From CAZPKH01 sp964407165 (GTDB lineage Bacteria; Bacteroidota; Bacteroidia; Bacteroidales; Muribaculaceae): a stretch of DNA of 61,191 bases. The position numbers were made by a program, and so were the translations under genes. Below are positions 15,689-24,638 of the stretch, piece after piece. Under the pieces are notes generated by a model. It saw only the letters and a program-made list of their open reading frames with translations, ran no database searches and was not told the DNA's origin. Position 1 is the first letter of the stretch. Each line of letters opens with the position of its first letter. The stretch lies in assembly GCA_964407165.1 (NCBI GenBank), contig CAYOUJ010000008.1, positions 1 through 61,191 on the forward strand, in the 5' to 3' direction.

Positions 15689-18196
15689 TTAGTAGGCAAA
15701 GGAGAGGTTGTCGACGAGCAGTCGGTTGCCGGTGCTTGTGGCCGTGGAGGCCACCGGGGTAGTCTGCACGTTGGCCGTCTCGTAAGCGATGGTGCCGATG
15801 TGCTCTGAAGCGGAGAGTATGACGCAAATCTTGGTGGCCTTGACGCCGAAAAGGTCGTATGTCAGCGGCACTGAGAATGATGAGAAGTCAGGGTTGATGC
15901 CGAGCTGCACGTGCGACTCGGCGATGAGCGTCTCCACGCCGTCGACTTCGCCCCAGACCTTCACCTGCACCATTCCCCGCTCGGTATTGGCCACGGGGCC
16001 GGGAAGGTATTTGTAGTAGCCGTTCAGGCTGGTGGGGCGCGAGCCGAAGCTGATGCCCTCCTTGATGGTCTCCTCGCCGGTGGCGGCGTCGAAGCTGTAG
16101 CTTCCGAGCCAGGCACGGCCGGCAGCGCGGTGGGCTATCTCGGGGATGTTGGGATTGTAGCGCAGGTAAGGCGTGCCCTGCTGCGTGTAGTCGGGGATGG
16201 CGGGGCCGTCGATGTCCCAGGCCACGTTGACCAGCTCGATGCTGAAGCCCCCCTGCTGTGCATCCTTGCTGGTCATGACTGACGGCTGCATGTACCACGT
16301 GTTGTGGCGCCTGGCCTTGGTGCAGAAGGTCTTGGAGTTGATGTGCGCCCAGTCTTTGGGCACGTCCACGTCGTAGCTGGTGCGGTTCTGCTGGTTGTAG
16401 ATGTCGACGATGGTCTGTGAGTAGCGGCCGCCCGAGAGGAGGTCCTTGTATTCTATGCAGTCTTTGATTTCTTCGAAGTCAGGGTTCTTGAGCTGCGCGG
16501 CGCTCTCTGTAGTGATGCGCACGGCCTCGGTATAGTCGGCGTCGGATGTGGGGTTGCGAAACATTGTGGCGCGCAGCTTGTAGGTGGACGACGGTGTCAG
16601 GCCCACTACGTCGATGTATCCGTTGACGGTGTCGCGGCTCATGACCGTCACGCGTGTCGTGCCCGAGTAAATGTCGGCTTTGGCAGTAATGAGGCCGCGC
16701 AGCGAAGACTTCTCATCCGCCATGTCTATGCGTATACGGGCGGCGCTTGCGAAGGCGTCGACCGAAATGCCGAACTGCGGTGCGTAGCGGGTGACAGTAA
16801 GGGTGGCCTTGAGGCGGCCGCAGTAATACACGCGCGCCAGCACTGAAGTCGTGCCGTCGGGCAGCGCGAAGGTCACGCGCCAGGTGTTGTCATCCTGCCG
16901 GAGTATCCGGGTTATAGTGGTTTGGCTCCAGCGCCCGTTGTTGTCCACCACGTCGATGCGCAGGTTTGCGTCAAGGTCGGTAGCGTCGGTCCGGATGGTA
17001 GCCGTGGCATAGTTTATGCCGGTCATGGCGGGGTCGCAGCTGAGCACGGTCAGCTCGGCGTCTGTGGTGACAAGTTGCAGGGTGACCGGCTCGTTGACAC
17101 GTCCGGCGGCGTCGCGGGCAACGATAGTGAACGATGACTCCGCCTGCCCGTAGCTGTATGCAATGCGGCTGAGGGTCCCGCTGATGTTGATGCGGTTGCC
17201 GGTGATTACTGTGCCAAACTCCTCAGCCATAGCCAGCCCCTCGGGGGTCATGACGTCCACCTCCGTGTCTAAGCCTTGTGAAAGGAGCGACGGGGAGGCA
17301 GCAGACAGGACAATAGACAGTATGTCAGAGCCTTGCACTTCAAACCCTATTTCTGTCGACGGGTCGCCGCCCTCCACCATCACCATCGGCGTGCCCGGAG
17401 TGAAGCCGACAGGGGTAACCACAGGGGGCGTGCCGTTGAGCAGGGCGTCGTCGAGGGTGATGTCGATGCTCTCGCGCACCTCGGGGTTAAATGAAAGGTG
17501 AAGCGTGGGCACATCGCTGTCTACCCTCACATTTATAATATAATGTGTGGCTGCTGCCGCATTGGAGAGGGTGCCGGGATTGAGTGTCACGCTCCGTCCG
17601 TCGGCCATTTTGACAGTAGCGAGAATAGTGATGTCGCCGGGGTACAGGAACAGCGGGCGCGTTTCGGACATGGGATATTCGATGAACTCGCCGGCGTTTG
17701 AGCTGTGCAATGTCAATGCGACAGAGACCACCGAGGCGTTGTCTATGGAGTAACTGGCCGAAATTATCGTGCTTGCTACCTTGGCGGTGACGGTCTCGTT
17801 CAAGACTGCGCCGTCGGTGACGGTCAGTTCGTGAGAGCCATAATAAATGGGTGAGTCAAACCCTTCGGTGATATCCGGTGAAAGTGCCGACAATGTATAG
17901 GTGCCGGTTTGGAGTGAGAGGGGGTCAGGCATCTCCGCTATGGATGCCCATGATGCGGAGTATTGCCCGGAAGCATCTGTGAGGCTGACGGTTAGTGACT
18001 CAGGAGCAGGGGCCTCAAACCCTAATTCGACAATGGTATTTGCGGCGGGTGAGCTGATAGAGCTGTCGACACAGACAGTCGCCTCCAGAGTGCCGGTGGA
18101 GGTGGTGAAATCTGTGTTGTCCTCGGTGCACGAGCATACTGCGAGGGCGCAAGCGGTGATGGCTAACAGCCTGAAAAACAGCTTGTGTAGTCGCAT
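15689..18196 (-). CDS. DUF4493 surface lipoprotein with PCMD-like C-terminus
   Basis: The 835-residue protein begins with a lipobox (AVCSC, cysteine near 23). The DUF4493 module is at about residues 30-240, recognised by the pattern 'YTLSALSP', 'SPIYYGSHELTVTDG', a small-residue stretch and 'ETRPLFLYPGD'. Several Ig-like beta modules follow, then an Fn3-like segment (about 465-560) ending 'AVRITTES'. The C-terminal module has 'FGSRPTSLNGYYKY' and 'NRLLVDNLSFAY', the same landmarks as the PCMD domains elsewhere in the window. It is first in the nine-gene cluster, 24 nt before the first barrel gene. A near-consensus TACCTTTA sits at 18227-18234. Function is unknown; adhesion or glycan binding at the surface is plausible. 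Confidence 0.78.
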   Translation of the reverse strand: MRLHKLFFRLLAITACALAVCSCTEDNTDFTTSTGTLEATVCVDSSISSPAANTIVELGFEAPAPESLTVSLTDASGQYSASWASIAEMPDPLSLQTGTYTLSALSPDITEGFDSPIYYGSHELTVTDGAVLNETVTAKVASTIISASYSIDNASVVSVALTLHSSNAGEFIEYPMSETRPLFLYPGDITILATVKMADGRSVTLNPGTLSNAAAATHYIINVRVDSDVPTLHLSFNPEVRESIDITLDDALLNGTPPVVTPVGFTPGTPMVMVEGGDPSTEIGFEVQGSDILSIVLSAASPSLLSQGLDTEVDVMTPEGLAMAEEFGTVITGNRINISGTLSRIAYSYGQAESSFTIVARDAAGRVNEPVTLQLVTTDAELTVLSCDPAMTGINYATATIRTDATDLDANLRIDVVDNNGRWSQTTITRILRQDDNTWRVTFALPDGTTSVLARVYYCGRLKATLTVTRYAPQFGISVDAFASAARIRIDMADEKSSLRGLITAKADIYSGTTRVTVMSRDTVNGYIDVVGLTPSSTYKLRATMFRNPTSDADYTEAVRITTESAAQLKNPDFEEIKDCIEYKDLLSGGRYSQTIVDIYNQQNRTSYDVDVPKDWAHINSKTFCTKARRHNTWYMQPSVMTSKDAQQGGFSIELVNVAWDIDGPAIPDYTQQGTPYLRYNPNIPEIAHRAAGRAWLGSYSFDAATGEETIKEGISFGSRPTSLNGYYKYLPGPVANTERGMVQVKVWGEVDGVETLIAESHVQLGINPDFSSFSVPLTYDLFGVKATKICVILSASEHIGTIAYETANVQTTPVASTATSTGNRLLVDNLSFAY

Positions 18197-18226
18197 TTTC
18201 AGCGTTTTGCGGTAGTTTTTGACTTG

Positions 18227-18234
18227 TAAAGGTA
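18227..18234 (-). promoter_or_regulatory. Near-consensus -7 box (TACCTTTA)
   Basis: This differs from TAnnTTTG only at the last base and lies 31 nt before the DUF4493 gene. It is the only candidate promoter for the nine-gene minus-strand cluster. Confidence 0.35.
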
Positions 18235-18305
18235 GCCCTTTTTGTCGACACGCGTGGTATATCGACCGTAAAAATTTGTTAACACCGGGTGCCCCCCCTC
18301 CATTA

Positions 18306-18746
18306 TTATCGGCGCCGGCGGAAGAACTCCCTAATCAGCTCCGCTGCCTCATCGGCAAGAACACCGCACGTCACTGTGGACTTGGGATGGAAGGGTGAGC
18401 GGGAGGTATAGACAGAGTAGCCGCGCTTGGGATCGGCGGCGCCGTAGACCACGCGCGAGAGCTGGCTCCAGCCGATGGCGCCCGCGCACATCACGCATGG
18501 CTCGACGGTGACATAGAGCGTGCACCCCGTAAGATATTTGCCGCCAAGGGTCTGCGTGGCAGCGGTGATGGCCTGTATCTCGGCATGGGCCGTTACGTCG
18601 TCGAGGCGCTCGGTGAGGTTGTGACCGCGGCCTATGACACGCCCGGAGGGGCTGACGACCACGGCTCCTATGGGTATCTCCTCACTGTCGAACGCCTGTC
18701 GGGCCTCAATTAGGGCCTGTCGCATATATCTCTCGTCGTCAGTCAT
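18306..18746 (-). CDS. tadA: tRNA-specific adenosine deaminase TadA
   Basis: TadA converts A34 to inosine in tRNA-Arg(ACG), allowing it to read CGU, CGC and CGA. The 146-residue product has the zinc deaminase signature HAE at 54-56 and PCVMC at 83-87. It keeps the family's 'MRQALIEARQA' N-terminus and 'HNLTERLDDVTAHAE'. Two genes for its likely substrate, tRNA-Arg(ACG), lie at 30732-30932. The gene is 3 nt after rnz and is probably co-transcribed with it from the promoter at 19697-19704. Confidence 0.95.
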   Translation of the reverse strand: MTDDERYMRQALIEARQAFDSEEIPIGAVVVSPSGRVIGRGHNLTERLDDVTAHAEIQAITAATQTLGGKYLTGCTLYVTVEPCVMCAGAIGWSQLSRVVYGAADPKRGYSVYTSRSPFHPKSTVTCGVLADEAAELIREFFRRRR

Positions 18747-18749
18747 ATA

Positions 18750-19688
18750 CTATTGCGATGCCATCGCTGTCTTTTCGATGTCGAATGTACGCAGCTCGTC
18801 GGCCAGCCAGGTGTTTGGGAAGATTTCGCTCGCTTCGTCGAGCAGTATCTGCTCATCTTTGTAGCGCTTTGAGAAATGGCCAAGAATCAGTGCTTTGACA
18901 CCGGCCATTTTGGCAATCGTCGCCGCTTCGGCGGCTGTGGAATGGCCGCGCTTGCGGGCAATCTCTGCAAAGGAGGAGTCGTATGTGGCCTCATGGTAGA
19001 TGACATCGACCCCTTCGACTGACTTGGCCACGCGCTTGTCGAACATGGTGTCGGAGCAGTAGGCGTAGCTCAACGGTGCCGGCGGGTCGGCAGTGAGCAC
19101 CTTGTTGGGTATCACGCGGCCGTCGTCGCGCACGAAGTCGTTGCCCTGCTTGATCCCGGGGATGGCCTTGACGGGCACGCCGTGCACCTCGCCGACTTCG
19201 GGCAGATAGCGCAGCTCCCCGGGCTTCTCGCGGAAGAGGAAGCCGGTGCAGGGCACCCGGTGGTATAGCGGAAAGGTGTTTACCGTCAACGACTTGTCTT
19301 CGTAGATCACCTCTGAAGCGTAAGCGTCGAAGGGACGGAAGACTATCTCAAACGGCGTCTCCCGGCAGAAGAAGTCGAGGGTGGGGCGCAGCACGCTCAC
19401 GCCCTCTTCGGTGGTGTGTATGGTGATGCGGCCACCTTTCTGGTGGAGGGCAAAGCTGGCGAGCATGCCGGGGAGGCCGAATACGTGGTCACCGTGGAGG
19501 TGGCTTATGAAGATGTCGGTCATGCGATTGAACTTCAGGCTCATCCGCCGGAGGTTGACCTGCGTGCCCTCGCCGCAGTCCACCATCATGATGCGCCCCC
19601 GCCGCTCGATTACCTGCGACGAGGGGCAGTGGCGTGCGGAGGGGGTCGCGGAGCCGCAGCCGAGAATATTTAGTTTGAAATCGCTCAT
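18750..19688 (-). CDS. rnz: Ribonuclease Z
   Basis: RNase Z is a metallo-beta-lactamase-fold endonuclease that trims tRNA 3' trailers, as needed for tRNAs without an encoded CCA such as the Arg and Gly tRNAs here. The 312-residue product has the metal-binding motif HLHGDH (63-68), 'CSDTMF' and 'YHEATYD'. It also has the C-terminal 'GHSTAAEAATIAK' and 'LILGHFSKRY'. I use ATG 19688 (MSDFKLNILGCGSATP). Longer frames would read through the promoter at 19697-19704. Only 8 nt separate that box from the ATG, so the transcript may be nearly leaderless. Confidence 0.95.
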   Translation of the reverse strand: MSDFKLNILGCGSATPSARHCPSSQVIERRGRIMMVDCGEGTQVNLRRMSLKFNRMTDIFISHLHGDHVFGLPGMLASFALHQKGGRITIHTTEEGVSVLRPTLDFFCRETPFEIVFRPFDAYASEVIYEDKSLTVNTFPLYHRVPCTGFLFREKPGELRYLPEVGEVHGVPVKAIPGIKQGNDFVRDDGRVIPNKVLTADPPAPLSYAYCSDTMFDKRVAKSVEGVDVIYHEATYDSSFAEIARKRGHSTAAEAATIAKMAGVKALILGHFSKRYKDEQILLDEASEIFPNTWLADELRTFDIEKTAMASQ

Positions 19689-19696
19689 TTTCGGTG

Positions 19697-19704
19697 CAAA
19701 GTTA
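19697..19704 (-). promoter_or_regulatory. -7 box TAACTTTG for rnz-tadA
   Basis: This consensus -7 box ends 8 nt before the rnz ATG. It is part of a divergent promoter pair with the box at 19727-19734. Confidence 0.6.
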
Positions 19705-19726
19705 CACATTTGTGGCAATATTTTTG

Positions 19727-19734
19727 TAATTTTG
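19727..19734 (+). promoter_or_regulatory. -7 box TAATTTTG for the barrel-M16-mtnN-luxS operon
   Basis: This is a consensus -7 box 26 nt upstream of ATG 19761. A TTTG at 19709-19712 is rather close for a -33 element. It faces away from the rnz promoter. Confidence 0.55.
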
Positions 19735-19760
19735 CGCGTGAAATCAATAACCTGCGTCTC

Positions 19761-20528
19761 ATGAAAACCAAACGCATTGTCACCCTGATAGCAGCCCTGC
19801 TGACCGTCACTGCCGCGCTGGCCGAGGAGCCCGGGCACGAACGCCCGTTTGTGGACTTCAGCCGTGCGGACAACTTCCTTGAACTACGGGCCTACGCCCT
19901 AGGCGGAGGCAGCACTGTCACGCAAAACTATATCTCGTGCTTCCCCCAGATTACCGAGCTCAACGTGTCGATGGGCACCGCCGCCGGTCTTGGCGCAGGC
20001 GCGCAGTTTGTGTTCACCGATTTCCTCTCGCTGGGCACCGAGCTTAATTTTTTGGTGAACGATTATTCCGTCGATCTGGCCATCATGGGCGCCAATATGA
20101 GTTCGGTCAGCTCGGTGTTCCTCAAAAATCGCTTCTATGCGCTTGATATACCGGTGTTTATGTCGGCGCGTTTCAACGTGAGCAACGGAGTGCGGTGGAA
20201 TGTCGACGGTGGCATGTTTTATTCATACGGCCTTGGCGGTCACCAAAAGCAGCATATCTATGACTCACGCATCAACGACTTGGGCCAGCTTGTGATGCAG
20301 GTAGACCGCACCGAGACTGATTTCTATAACGACGCCGCGGCTTTTATCCATTCGTCAAAGCGCGGAGACATAGGTCTCCACCTTGCCACCGGCCTTACAT
20401 TCGGGCGCCATCTGTTCATAGGGTTGCGCACGCAGATCGGTTTCAAGAACGTGGCCAAGACCGACGGCATCACGGTGCCCTCGGTGCATAATTTCAATGT
20501 GCTCGTGCAGGCAGGCTACAAATTCTGA
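19761..20528 (+). CDS. Outer-membrane beta-barrel protein (PorT-like)
   Basis: The 255-residue protein starts with a signal peptide (MKTKRIVTLIAALLTVTAALA). Regularly alternating strands follow, with glycine and aromatic residues, ending in 'HNFNVLVQAGYKF'; the terminal phenylalanine is typical of outer-membrane barrels. It fits the broad OMP_b-brl_2/PorT-like group of Bacteroidota, with about eight strands expected. It is first in a plus-strand operon; the M16 peptidase follows after 20 nt. Its role is unknown. Confidence 0.72.
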   Translation: MKTKRIVTLIAALLTVTAALAEEPGHERPFVDFSRADNFLELRAYALGGGSTVTQNYISCFPQITELNVSMGTAAGLGAGAQFVFTDFLSLGTELNFLVNDYSVDLAIMGANMSSVSSVFLKNRFYALDIPVFMSARFNVSNGVRWNVDGGMFYSYGLGGHQKQHIYDSRINDLGQLVMQVDRTETDFYNDAAAFIHSSKRGDIGLHLATGLTFGRHLFIGLRTQIGFKNVAKTDGITVPSVHNFNVLVQAGYKF

Positions 20529-20548
20529 CAACTAACTCATTACCAAAT

Positions 20549-23461
20549 ATGCTTTTCAAAAGAACCATAATCCCCGCGCTGACGGCATTGATGCTGGCGC
20601 CCGTGTGTGCGCTCGCCCAGAAGTATGCCTACGACACCGTGCCCGGCGACCCGATGCACGTGAAGATGCACACGCTGCCCAACGGTATGCGCGTGTACAT
20701 GAGCGTCAACACCGACAAGCCTCAGATACAGACTAACATAGCCGTGCGCGTGGGCAGCAAGAACGACCCGTCGGAAACCACGGGCCTGGCGCACTACTTC
20801 GAGCACCTGATGTTCAAGGGCACCCCGGAGTTTGGCACCTCCAACTACGAGGCGGAGAAGCCGCTGCTCGACGAGATAGAGCAGCTCTTTGAAGTGTACC
20901 GGCAGACCACCGACTCCACCGAGCGCGCGGCCATCTACCACCGCATAGACTCCATCAGCTACGAGGCCTCGCGCTACGCCATTCCCAACGAGTACGACAA
21001 GCTGATGAGCGCAATCGGCTCCTCCGGCTCTAACGCTTACACATCGTACGACCAGACGTGCTACGTGGAGTGCATCCCCTCCAACCGGCTCGAAACGTGG
21101 GCGCGGATACAGGCCGCCCGGTTCAAGAACCCCGTGCTCCGCGGGTTCCACACCGAGCTTGAGACGATCTACGAGGAGAAGAACATGTCGCTGACCGACG
21201 ACCGCTGGAAGGCGCTGTTCAGCCTGCTGCAGACACTCTATCCCAACCATCCTTACGGCCAGCGCGACGTCTTAGGCACGCAGCAGCACCTCAAGAACCC
21301 CTCGATAACGAATATCAAGGCGTACCATAAGCAGTGGTATGTGCCTAACAACATGGCTATTGTGCTCAGCGGCGACTTCAATCCCGACGAGGCTCTCGAC
21401 GTAATATACAAGTATTTCGGTGACATGACGCCCAACGAGGATTTGCCGACTCTTAGCTTCGAGCCTAACCCCGCGCTGACGTCGCCGCAGAAGTCGGAGG
21501 TGTACGGGCCGGAGTCGGAGGCCGTTTACCTGGCGTGGCGCCTTCCGGGAGCGTCTGACCGCGACATCGAGACGCTCAAGGTGGTCGACTACCTGCTCTG
21601 CAACGGCAACGCGGGCATGCTCGACCTGAACGTCAACCAGAAGCAGTTAGCCCTGGAGACCGCCTGCTACTATTACGATCTGGCCGATTACACCACCTTC
21701 TTCGCCTACGGCAAGCCGAAGGATGGCCAGACGCTCGACCAGGTGCGCGACCTCATATTGGGCCAGCTTAAGATGCTGCGCGACGGCGACTTCGACGAGG
21801 CCATGCTCCCCGCCATCATCAGCAACTTCAAGCTGCGCGAGCAGAAGCAGCTTGAGAGCAACGACGAACGTGTCGACGCGATGGTGGCTTCGTTTATCAC
21901 CGGTGAGCCGTGGGCCGACGCGGTCACCGCCATCGACCGCCAGGAAAATTTGACCAAGGCTGACATCGTGGCCTTCGCTCGCAAGTATTTAGGCCCTGAC
22001 AACTACGCCATTGCCTATAAACGGCAAGGTGAGGACACCACCATTGTCAAGATGCCCAAGCCGGCGCTGACACCGGTGATGACCAATCGCGACATGGCCT
22101 CGGGCTTCCTCAAGGATGTGCTCGCCGAAACTGTGGAGCCGATAGAGCCGCGGTTTGTGGACTTCGAGCGCGACCTGACCATACTCAATCCCGCGTCGCA
22201 GACCCCTGTGCTCTACAAGCAAAACACAACCAACGACCTGTTTACGCTCACCTACGTATTTGAGACGGGCACCAACGCCGACCGGCTTCTCGACACCGCC
22301 TCCGACTTCCTCGACCTGCTGGGCACACCCGACATGACGGCAGAGCAGATCAAGGCTCGCTTCTTCGAGTTGGCGTGCACATATAGCATTGTCCCGGGCG
22401 ACCGCCGGTCGTACATCGTGCTGTCGGGCCTGTCGGAGAACATGCCGGAGGCCATGAAGCTGATGGAGAAGCTGATATACAACGCCGTGCCCGACGAGAC
22501 GGCCTGGAACGACTATCGCCTTCGCCTTATGGCCGCCCGCGCCAACGCCAAGACCGAGCAGGGCGCCAACTTCAGCGCCTTGATGGAATACGGCATCTAC
22601 GGGCCGGAGTATGTGGCCCTTACGCTCACCGACGATGAGCTTAACGCCATCGAGCCGGTAGAGCTTACCAACTCAACATACCGCCTGCTGACCTATCCGC
22701 ACCGCATCATCTACTACGGCCCGATGGACCAGAAGTCGCTGCTCTCCGCGTTAAAGCGCAACCACCACACCCCCAGGCAGTTTGCAGCCCTGCCGGAGGC
22801 CAAGGACTTCCCGCCGAAGGAGACGAAGCAGACGGTCATATACCTCGCCCCGTACGACTCCAACCAGATTTACATGTATCTTTCGTCCAACAACGGTGAG
22901 CAGTTTGACACCGCCATGGAGCCGGCACGGCGCCTCTACAACGGCTACTTCGACGGGGACATGAGCTCGATAGTCTTCCAGGAGATGCGCGAGAGCCGCT
23001 CGCTGGCCTACTCCGCTTCCGCATGGTACAGCCAGCCGTCGCGCCTCGACCGCCCGTATACCTATAACGCTTTCATTGCCACGCAGAACGACAAGATGAT
23101 GGACGCCATCACCGCCTTCAGCGACATCATCAACGACATGCCTGTCAGCCCGCAGGCGTTCGCCCTGACTAAGGAGGGGATGGACGCATCGCTGCGTACT
23201 TCGCGCACCATCAAAGACAATGTGGCATGGAGCTATATCGACGCGCAGGACCACGGACTCGACTATTCGCTCAGCGAGAAGATGTTTGAAGCACTTCCGG
23301 CAATGACGCTCGACGACGTGTGCGCCTTCCAGCGCGAGCATGTCAAGGGTCGCACCTACACATATATTATATTGGGCCGTCTTGAGGACTTGGATATGGA
23401 TGCCCTGCAGCGCCTGGGCAAGGTCGTGATCCTCACCCCCGAGCAAACCTTCGGCTACTAA
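20549..23461 (+). CDS. Secreted M16 (insulinase-type) metallopeptidase
   Basis: The 970-residue protein has a signal peptide (MLFKRTIIPALTALMLAPVC, cleavage near ALA-Q) and two M16 clam-shell halves. The inverted zinc motif HxxEH is HYFEH at 82-86. The distal glutamate is probably in 'TELETIYEEKNMS' near residue 215. The spacing between the two is larger than in short M16A enzymes because of a helical insert (about 105-165). The second half, containing 'SSIVFQEMRESRSLAYSASA', is the usual catalytically inactive M16_C partner. It should degrade peptides in the periplasm. It is followed 5 nt later by mtnN. Confidence 0.92.
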   Translation: MLFKRTIIPALTALMLAPVCALAQKYAYDTVPGDPMHVKMHTLPNGMRVYMSVNTDKPQIQTNIAVRVGSKNDPSETTGLAHYFEHLMFKGTPEFGTSNYEAEKPLLDEIEQLFEVYRQTTDSTERAAIYHRIDSISYEASRYAIPNEYDKLMSAIGSSGSNAYTSYDQTCYVECIPSNRLETWARIQAARFKNPVLRGFHTELETIYEEKNMSLTDDRWKALFSLLQTLYPNHPYGQRDVLGTQQHLKNPSITNIKAYHKQWYVPNNMAIVLSGDFNPDEALDVIYKYFGDMTPNEDLPTLSFEPNPALTSPQKSEVYGPESEAVYLAWRLPGASDRDIETLKVVDYLLCNGNAGMLDLNVNQKQLALETACYYYDLADYTTFFAYGKPKDGQTLDQVRDLILGQLKMLRDGDFDEAMLPAIISNFKLREQKQLESNDERVDAMVASFITGEPWADAVTAIDRQENLTKADIVAFARKYLGPDNYAIAYKRQGEDTTIVKMPKPALTPVMTNRDMASGFLKDVLAETVEPIEPRFVDFERDLTILNPASQTPVLYKQNTTNDLFTLTYVFETGTNADRLLDTASDFLDLLGTPDMTAEQIKARFFELACTYSIVPGDRRSYIVLSGLSENMPEAMKLMEKLIYNAVPDETAWNDYRLRLMAARANAKTEQGANFSALMEYGIYGPEYVALTLTDDELNAIEPVELTNSTYRLLTYPHRIIYYGPMDQKSLLSALKRNHHTPRQFAALPEAKDFPPKETKQTVIYLAPYDSNQIYMYLSSNNGEQFDTAMEPARRLYNGYFDGDMSSIVFQEMRESRSLAYSASAWYSQPSRLDRPYTYNAFIATQNDKMMDAITAFSDIINDMPVSPQAFALTKEGMDASLRTSRTIKDNVAWSYIDAQDHGLDYSLSEKMFEALPAMTLDDVCAFQREHVKGRTYTYIILGRLEDLDMDALQRLGKVVILTPEQTFGY

Positions 23462-23466
23462 CAGAG

Positions 23467-24150
23467 ATGATTGGAATAATTGTGGCTATGGACAAGGAGC
23501 TGAGCCTCCTGACCCCGCATATCGCTGACAGACAGACCGGTGATGCTGACGGATTCACCTTCGTCACCGGCTGCATAGACGGGCGCGAGGTGGTGGTGGC
23601 CAAGTGCGGCATCGGCAAAGTGAACGCCGCCCTGGGTGCCTCGGCCATGCTGCGGCTCAACCGGCCCTCGCTCGTTATCAATACGGGCGTGGCCGGTGGC
23701 GCCTGTACGGATGTGCACGTGCTTGACGTGGTAGTAGGGGAGAGGGTGGCCTATCACGATGTGTGGTGCGGCCCGGGTACCGTTGTCGGCCAGGCTGACG
23801 GATGCCCGCGGTATTTCACGCCTCCGGCTGCGCTTCTTGAAACGGAGGCTTTGCGTCCGTCGGCAACACTTAAGCAGGGGCTCATCTGCTCAGGTGACAT
23901 CTTCGTGGACAAGGGGGAGACGGTACGTCGGATTGCGGGAGATTTCCCGGAGGTGCTTGCCATTGACATGGAGTCGGCGGCGATTGCGCAGACGTGCCAC
24001 TTGGCGGGTGTGCCGTTCCTTAGCCTGCGCGTTCTGTCAGACAACCCCGCGTCGTCGGAGGACAATATCTCGCAATATGAGAACTTCTGGGACGTCGCCC
24101 CACAACGCACCTTCGAGGTGCTGCTAAAGCTGATTAAAGAGATAAAGTGA
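23467..24150 (+). CDS. mtnN: 5'-methylthioadenosine/S-adenosylhomocysteine nucleosidase
   Basis: This enzyme cleaves adenine from MTA and SAH. From SAH it gives S-ribosylhomocysteine, the LuxS substrate. The 227-residue product shows the catalytic and binding residues of the family: 'IVAMDKE' (Glu12 region), 'GVAGG', 'DMESAAIAQ' and 'LRVLSDN' with the catalytic aspartate. Its stop overlaps the region where luxS begins, so the two consecutive steps of SAH detoxification are co-transcribed and probably translationally coupled. MTA from the NspC-linked polyamine route is unlikely to be a major substrate, because that route uses no decarboxylated SAM. Confidence 0.95.
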   Translation: MIGIIVAMDKELSLLTPHIADRQTGDADGFTFVTGCIDGREVVVAKCGIGKVNAALGASAMLRLNRPSLVINTGVAGGACTDVHVLDVVVGERVAYHDVWCGPGTVVGQADGCPRYFTPPAALLETEALRPSATLKQGLICSGDIFVDKGETVRRIAGDFPEVLAIDMESAAIAQTCHLAGVPFLSLRVLSDNPASSEDNISQYENFWDVAPQRTFEVLLKLIKEIK

Positions 24151-24155
24151 CAAAG

Positions 24156-24638
24156 ATGGACAAGATACCGAGCTTTACGATAGACCATGAGCAGCTGCAG
24201 CGCGGCGTGTACGTGTCGCGGCGCGACGTTACGCCCGCGGGCGACGTGCTGACCACGCTTGACGTGCGCATGACGGAGCCAAACCGACAGCCTGCGCTGA
24301 CGCCGGAGGCACTGCATGCGATGGAGCACCTTGTGGCGACTTATCTGCGCAACCATCCCGTGTGGGCGCCGCGCATAGTCTACTGGGGTCCCATGGGCTG
24401 CTGCACCGGCAATTACCTGATAGTGCAGGGTGAGGTGGAGAGTGCTGAGATAGTGCCCCTGCTTATCGAAGCCATGGAGTTTGTGGCTGCGTTTGAGGGC
24501 GACGTTCCAGGCGCCACCCCTCGCGACTGCGGCAATTACACGTTCATGGACCTCCCTGAGGCCCGACGCGTCGCGCGCCGATACCTCGAAGAGGTGCTGC
24601 TGAAAATCGCTCCCGAAAATTTGGCATACCCTTCGTGA
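24156..24638 (+). CDS. luxS: S-ribosylhomocysteine lyase LuxS
   Basis: LuxS splits S-ribosylhomocysteine into homocysteine and DPD, the precursor of autoinducer-2. With ATG 24156 the protein is 160 residues and the zinc ligands fall at family positions: HAMEH gives H54, E57 and H58, and 'RDCGNYTF' supplies C125. The catalytic cysteine is in 'GPMGCCTGNYL' (C82/C83), where most LuxS proteins have GCRTG. The substitution of the arginine by cysteine is unusual but leaves a cysteine in place. A GTG at 24147 overlapping the mtnN stop would add three residues. The gene overlaps the next one by 4 nt. Confidence 0.95.
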   Translation: MDKIPSFTIDHEQLQRGVYVSRRDVTPAGDVLTTLDVRMTEPNRQPALTPEALHAMEHLVATYLRNHPVWAPRIVYWGPMGCCTGNYLIVQGEVESAEIVPLLIEAMEFVAAFEGDVPGATPRDCGNYTFMDLPEARRVARRYLEEVLLKIAPENLAYPS

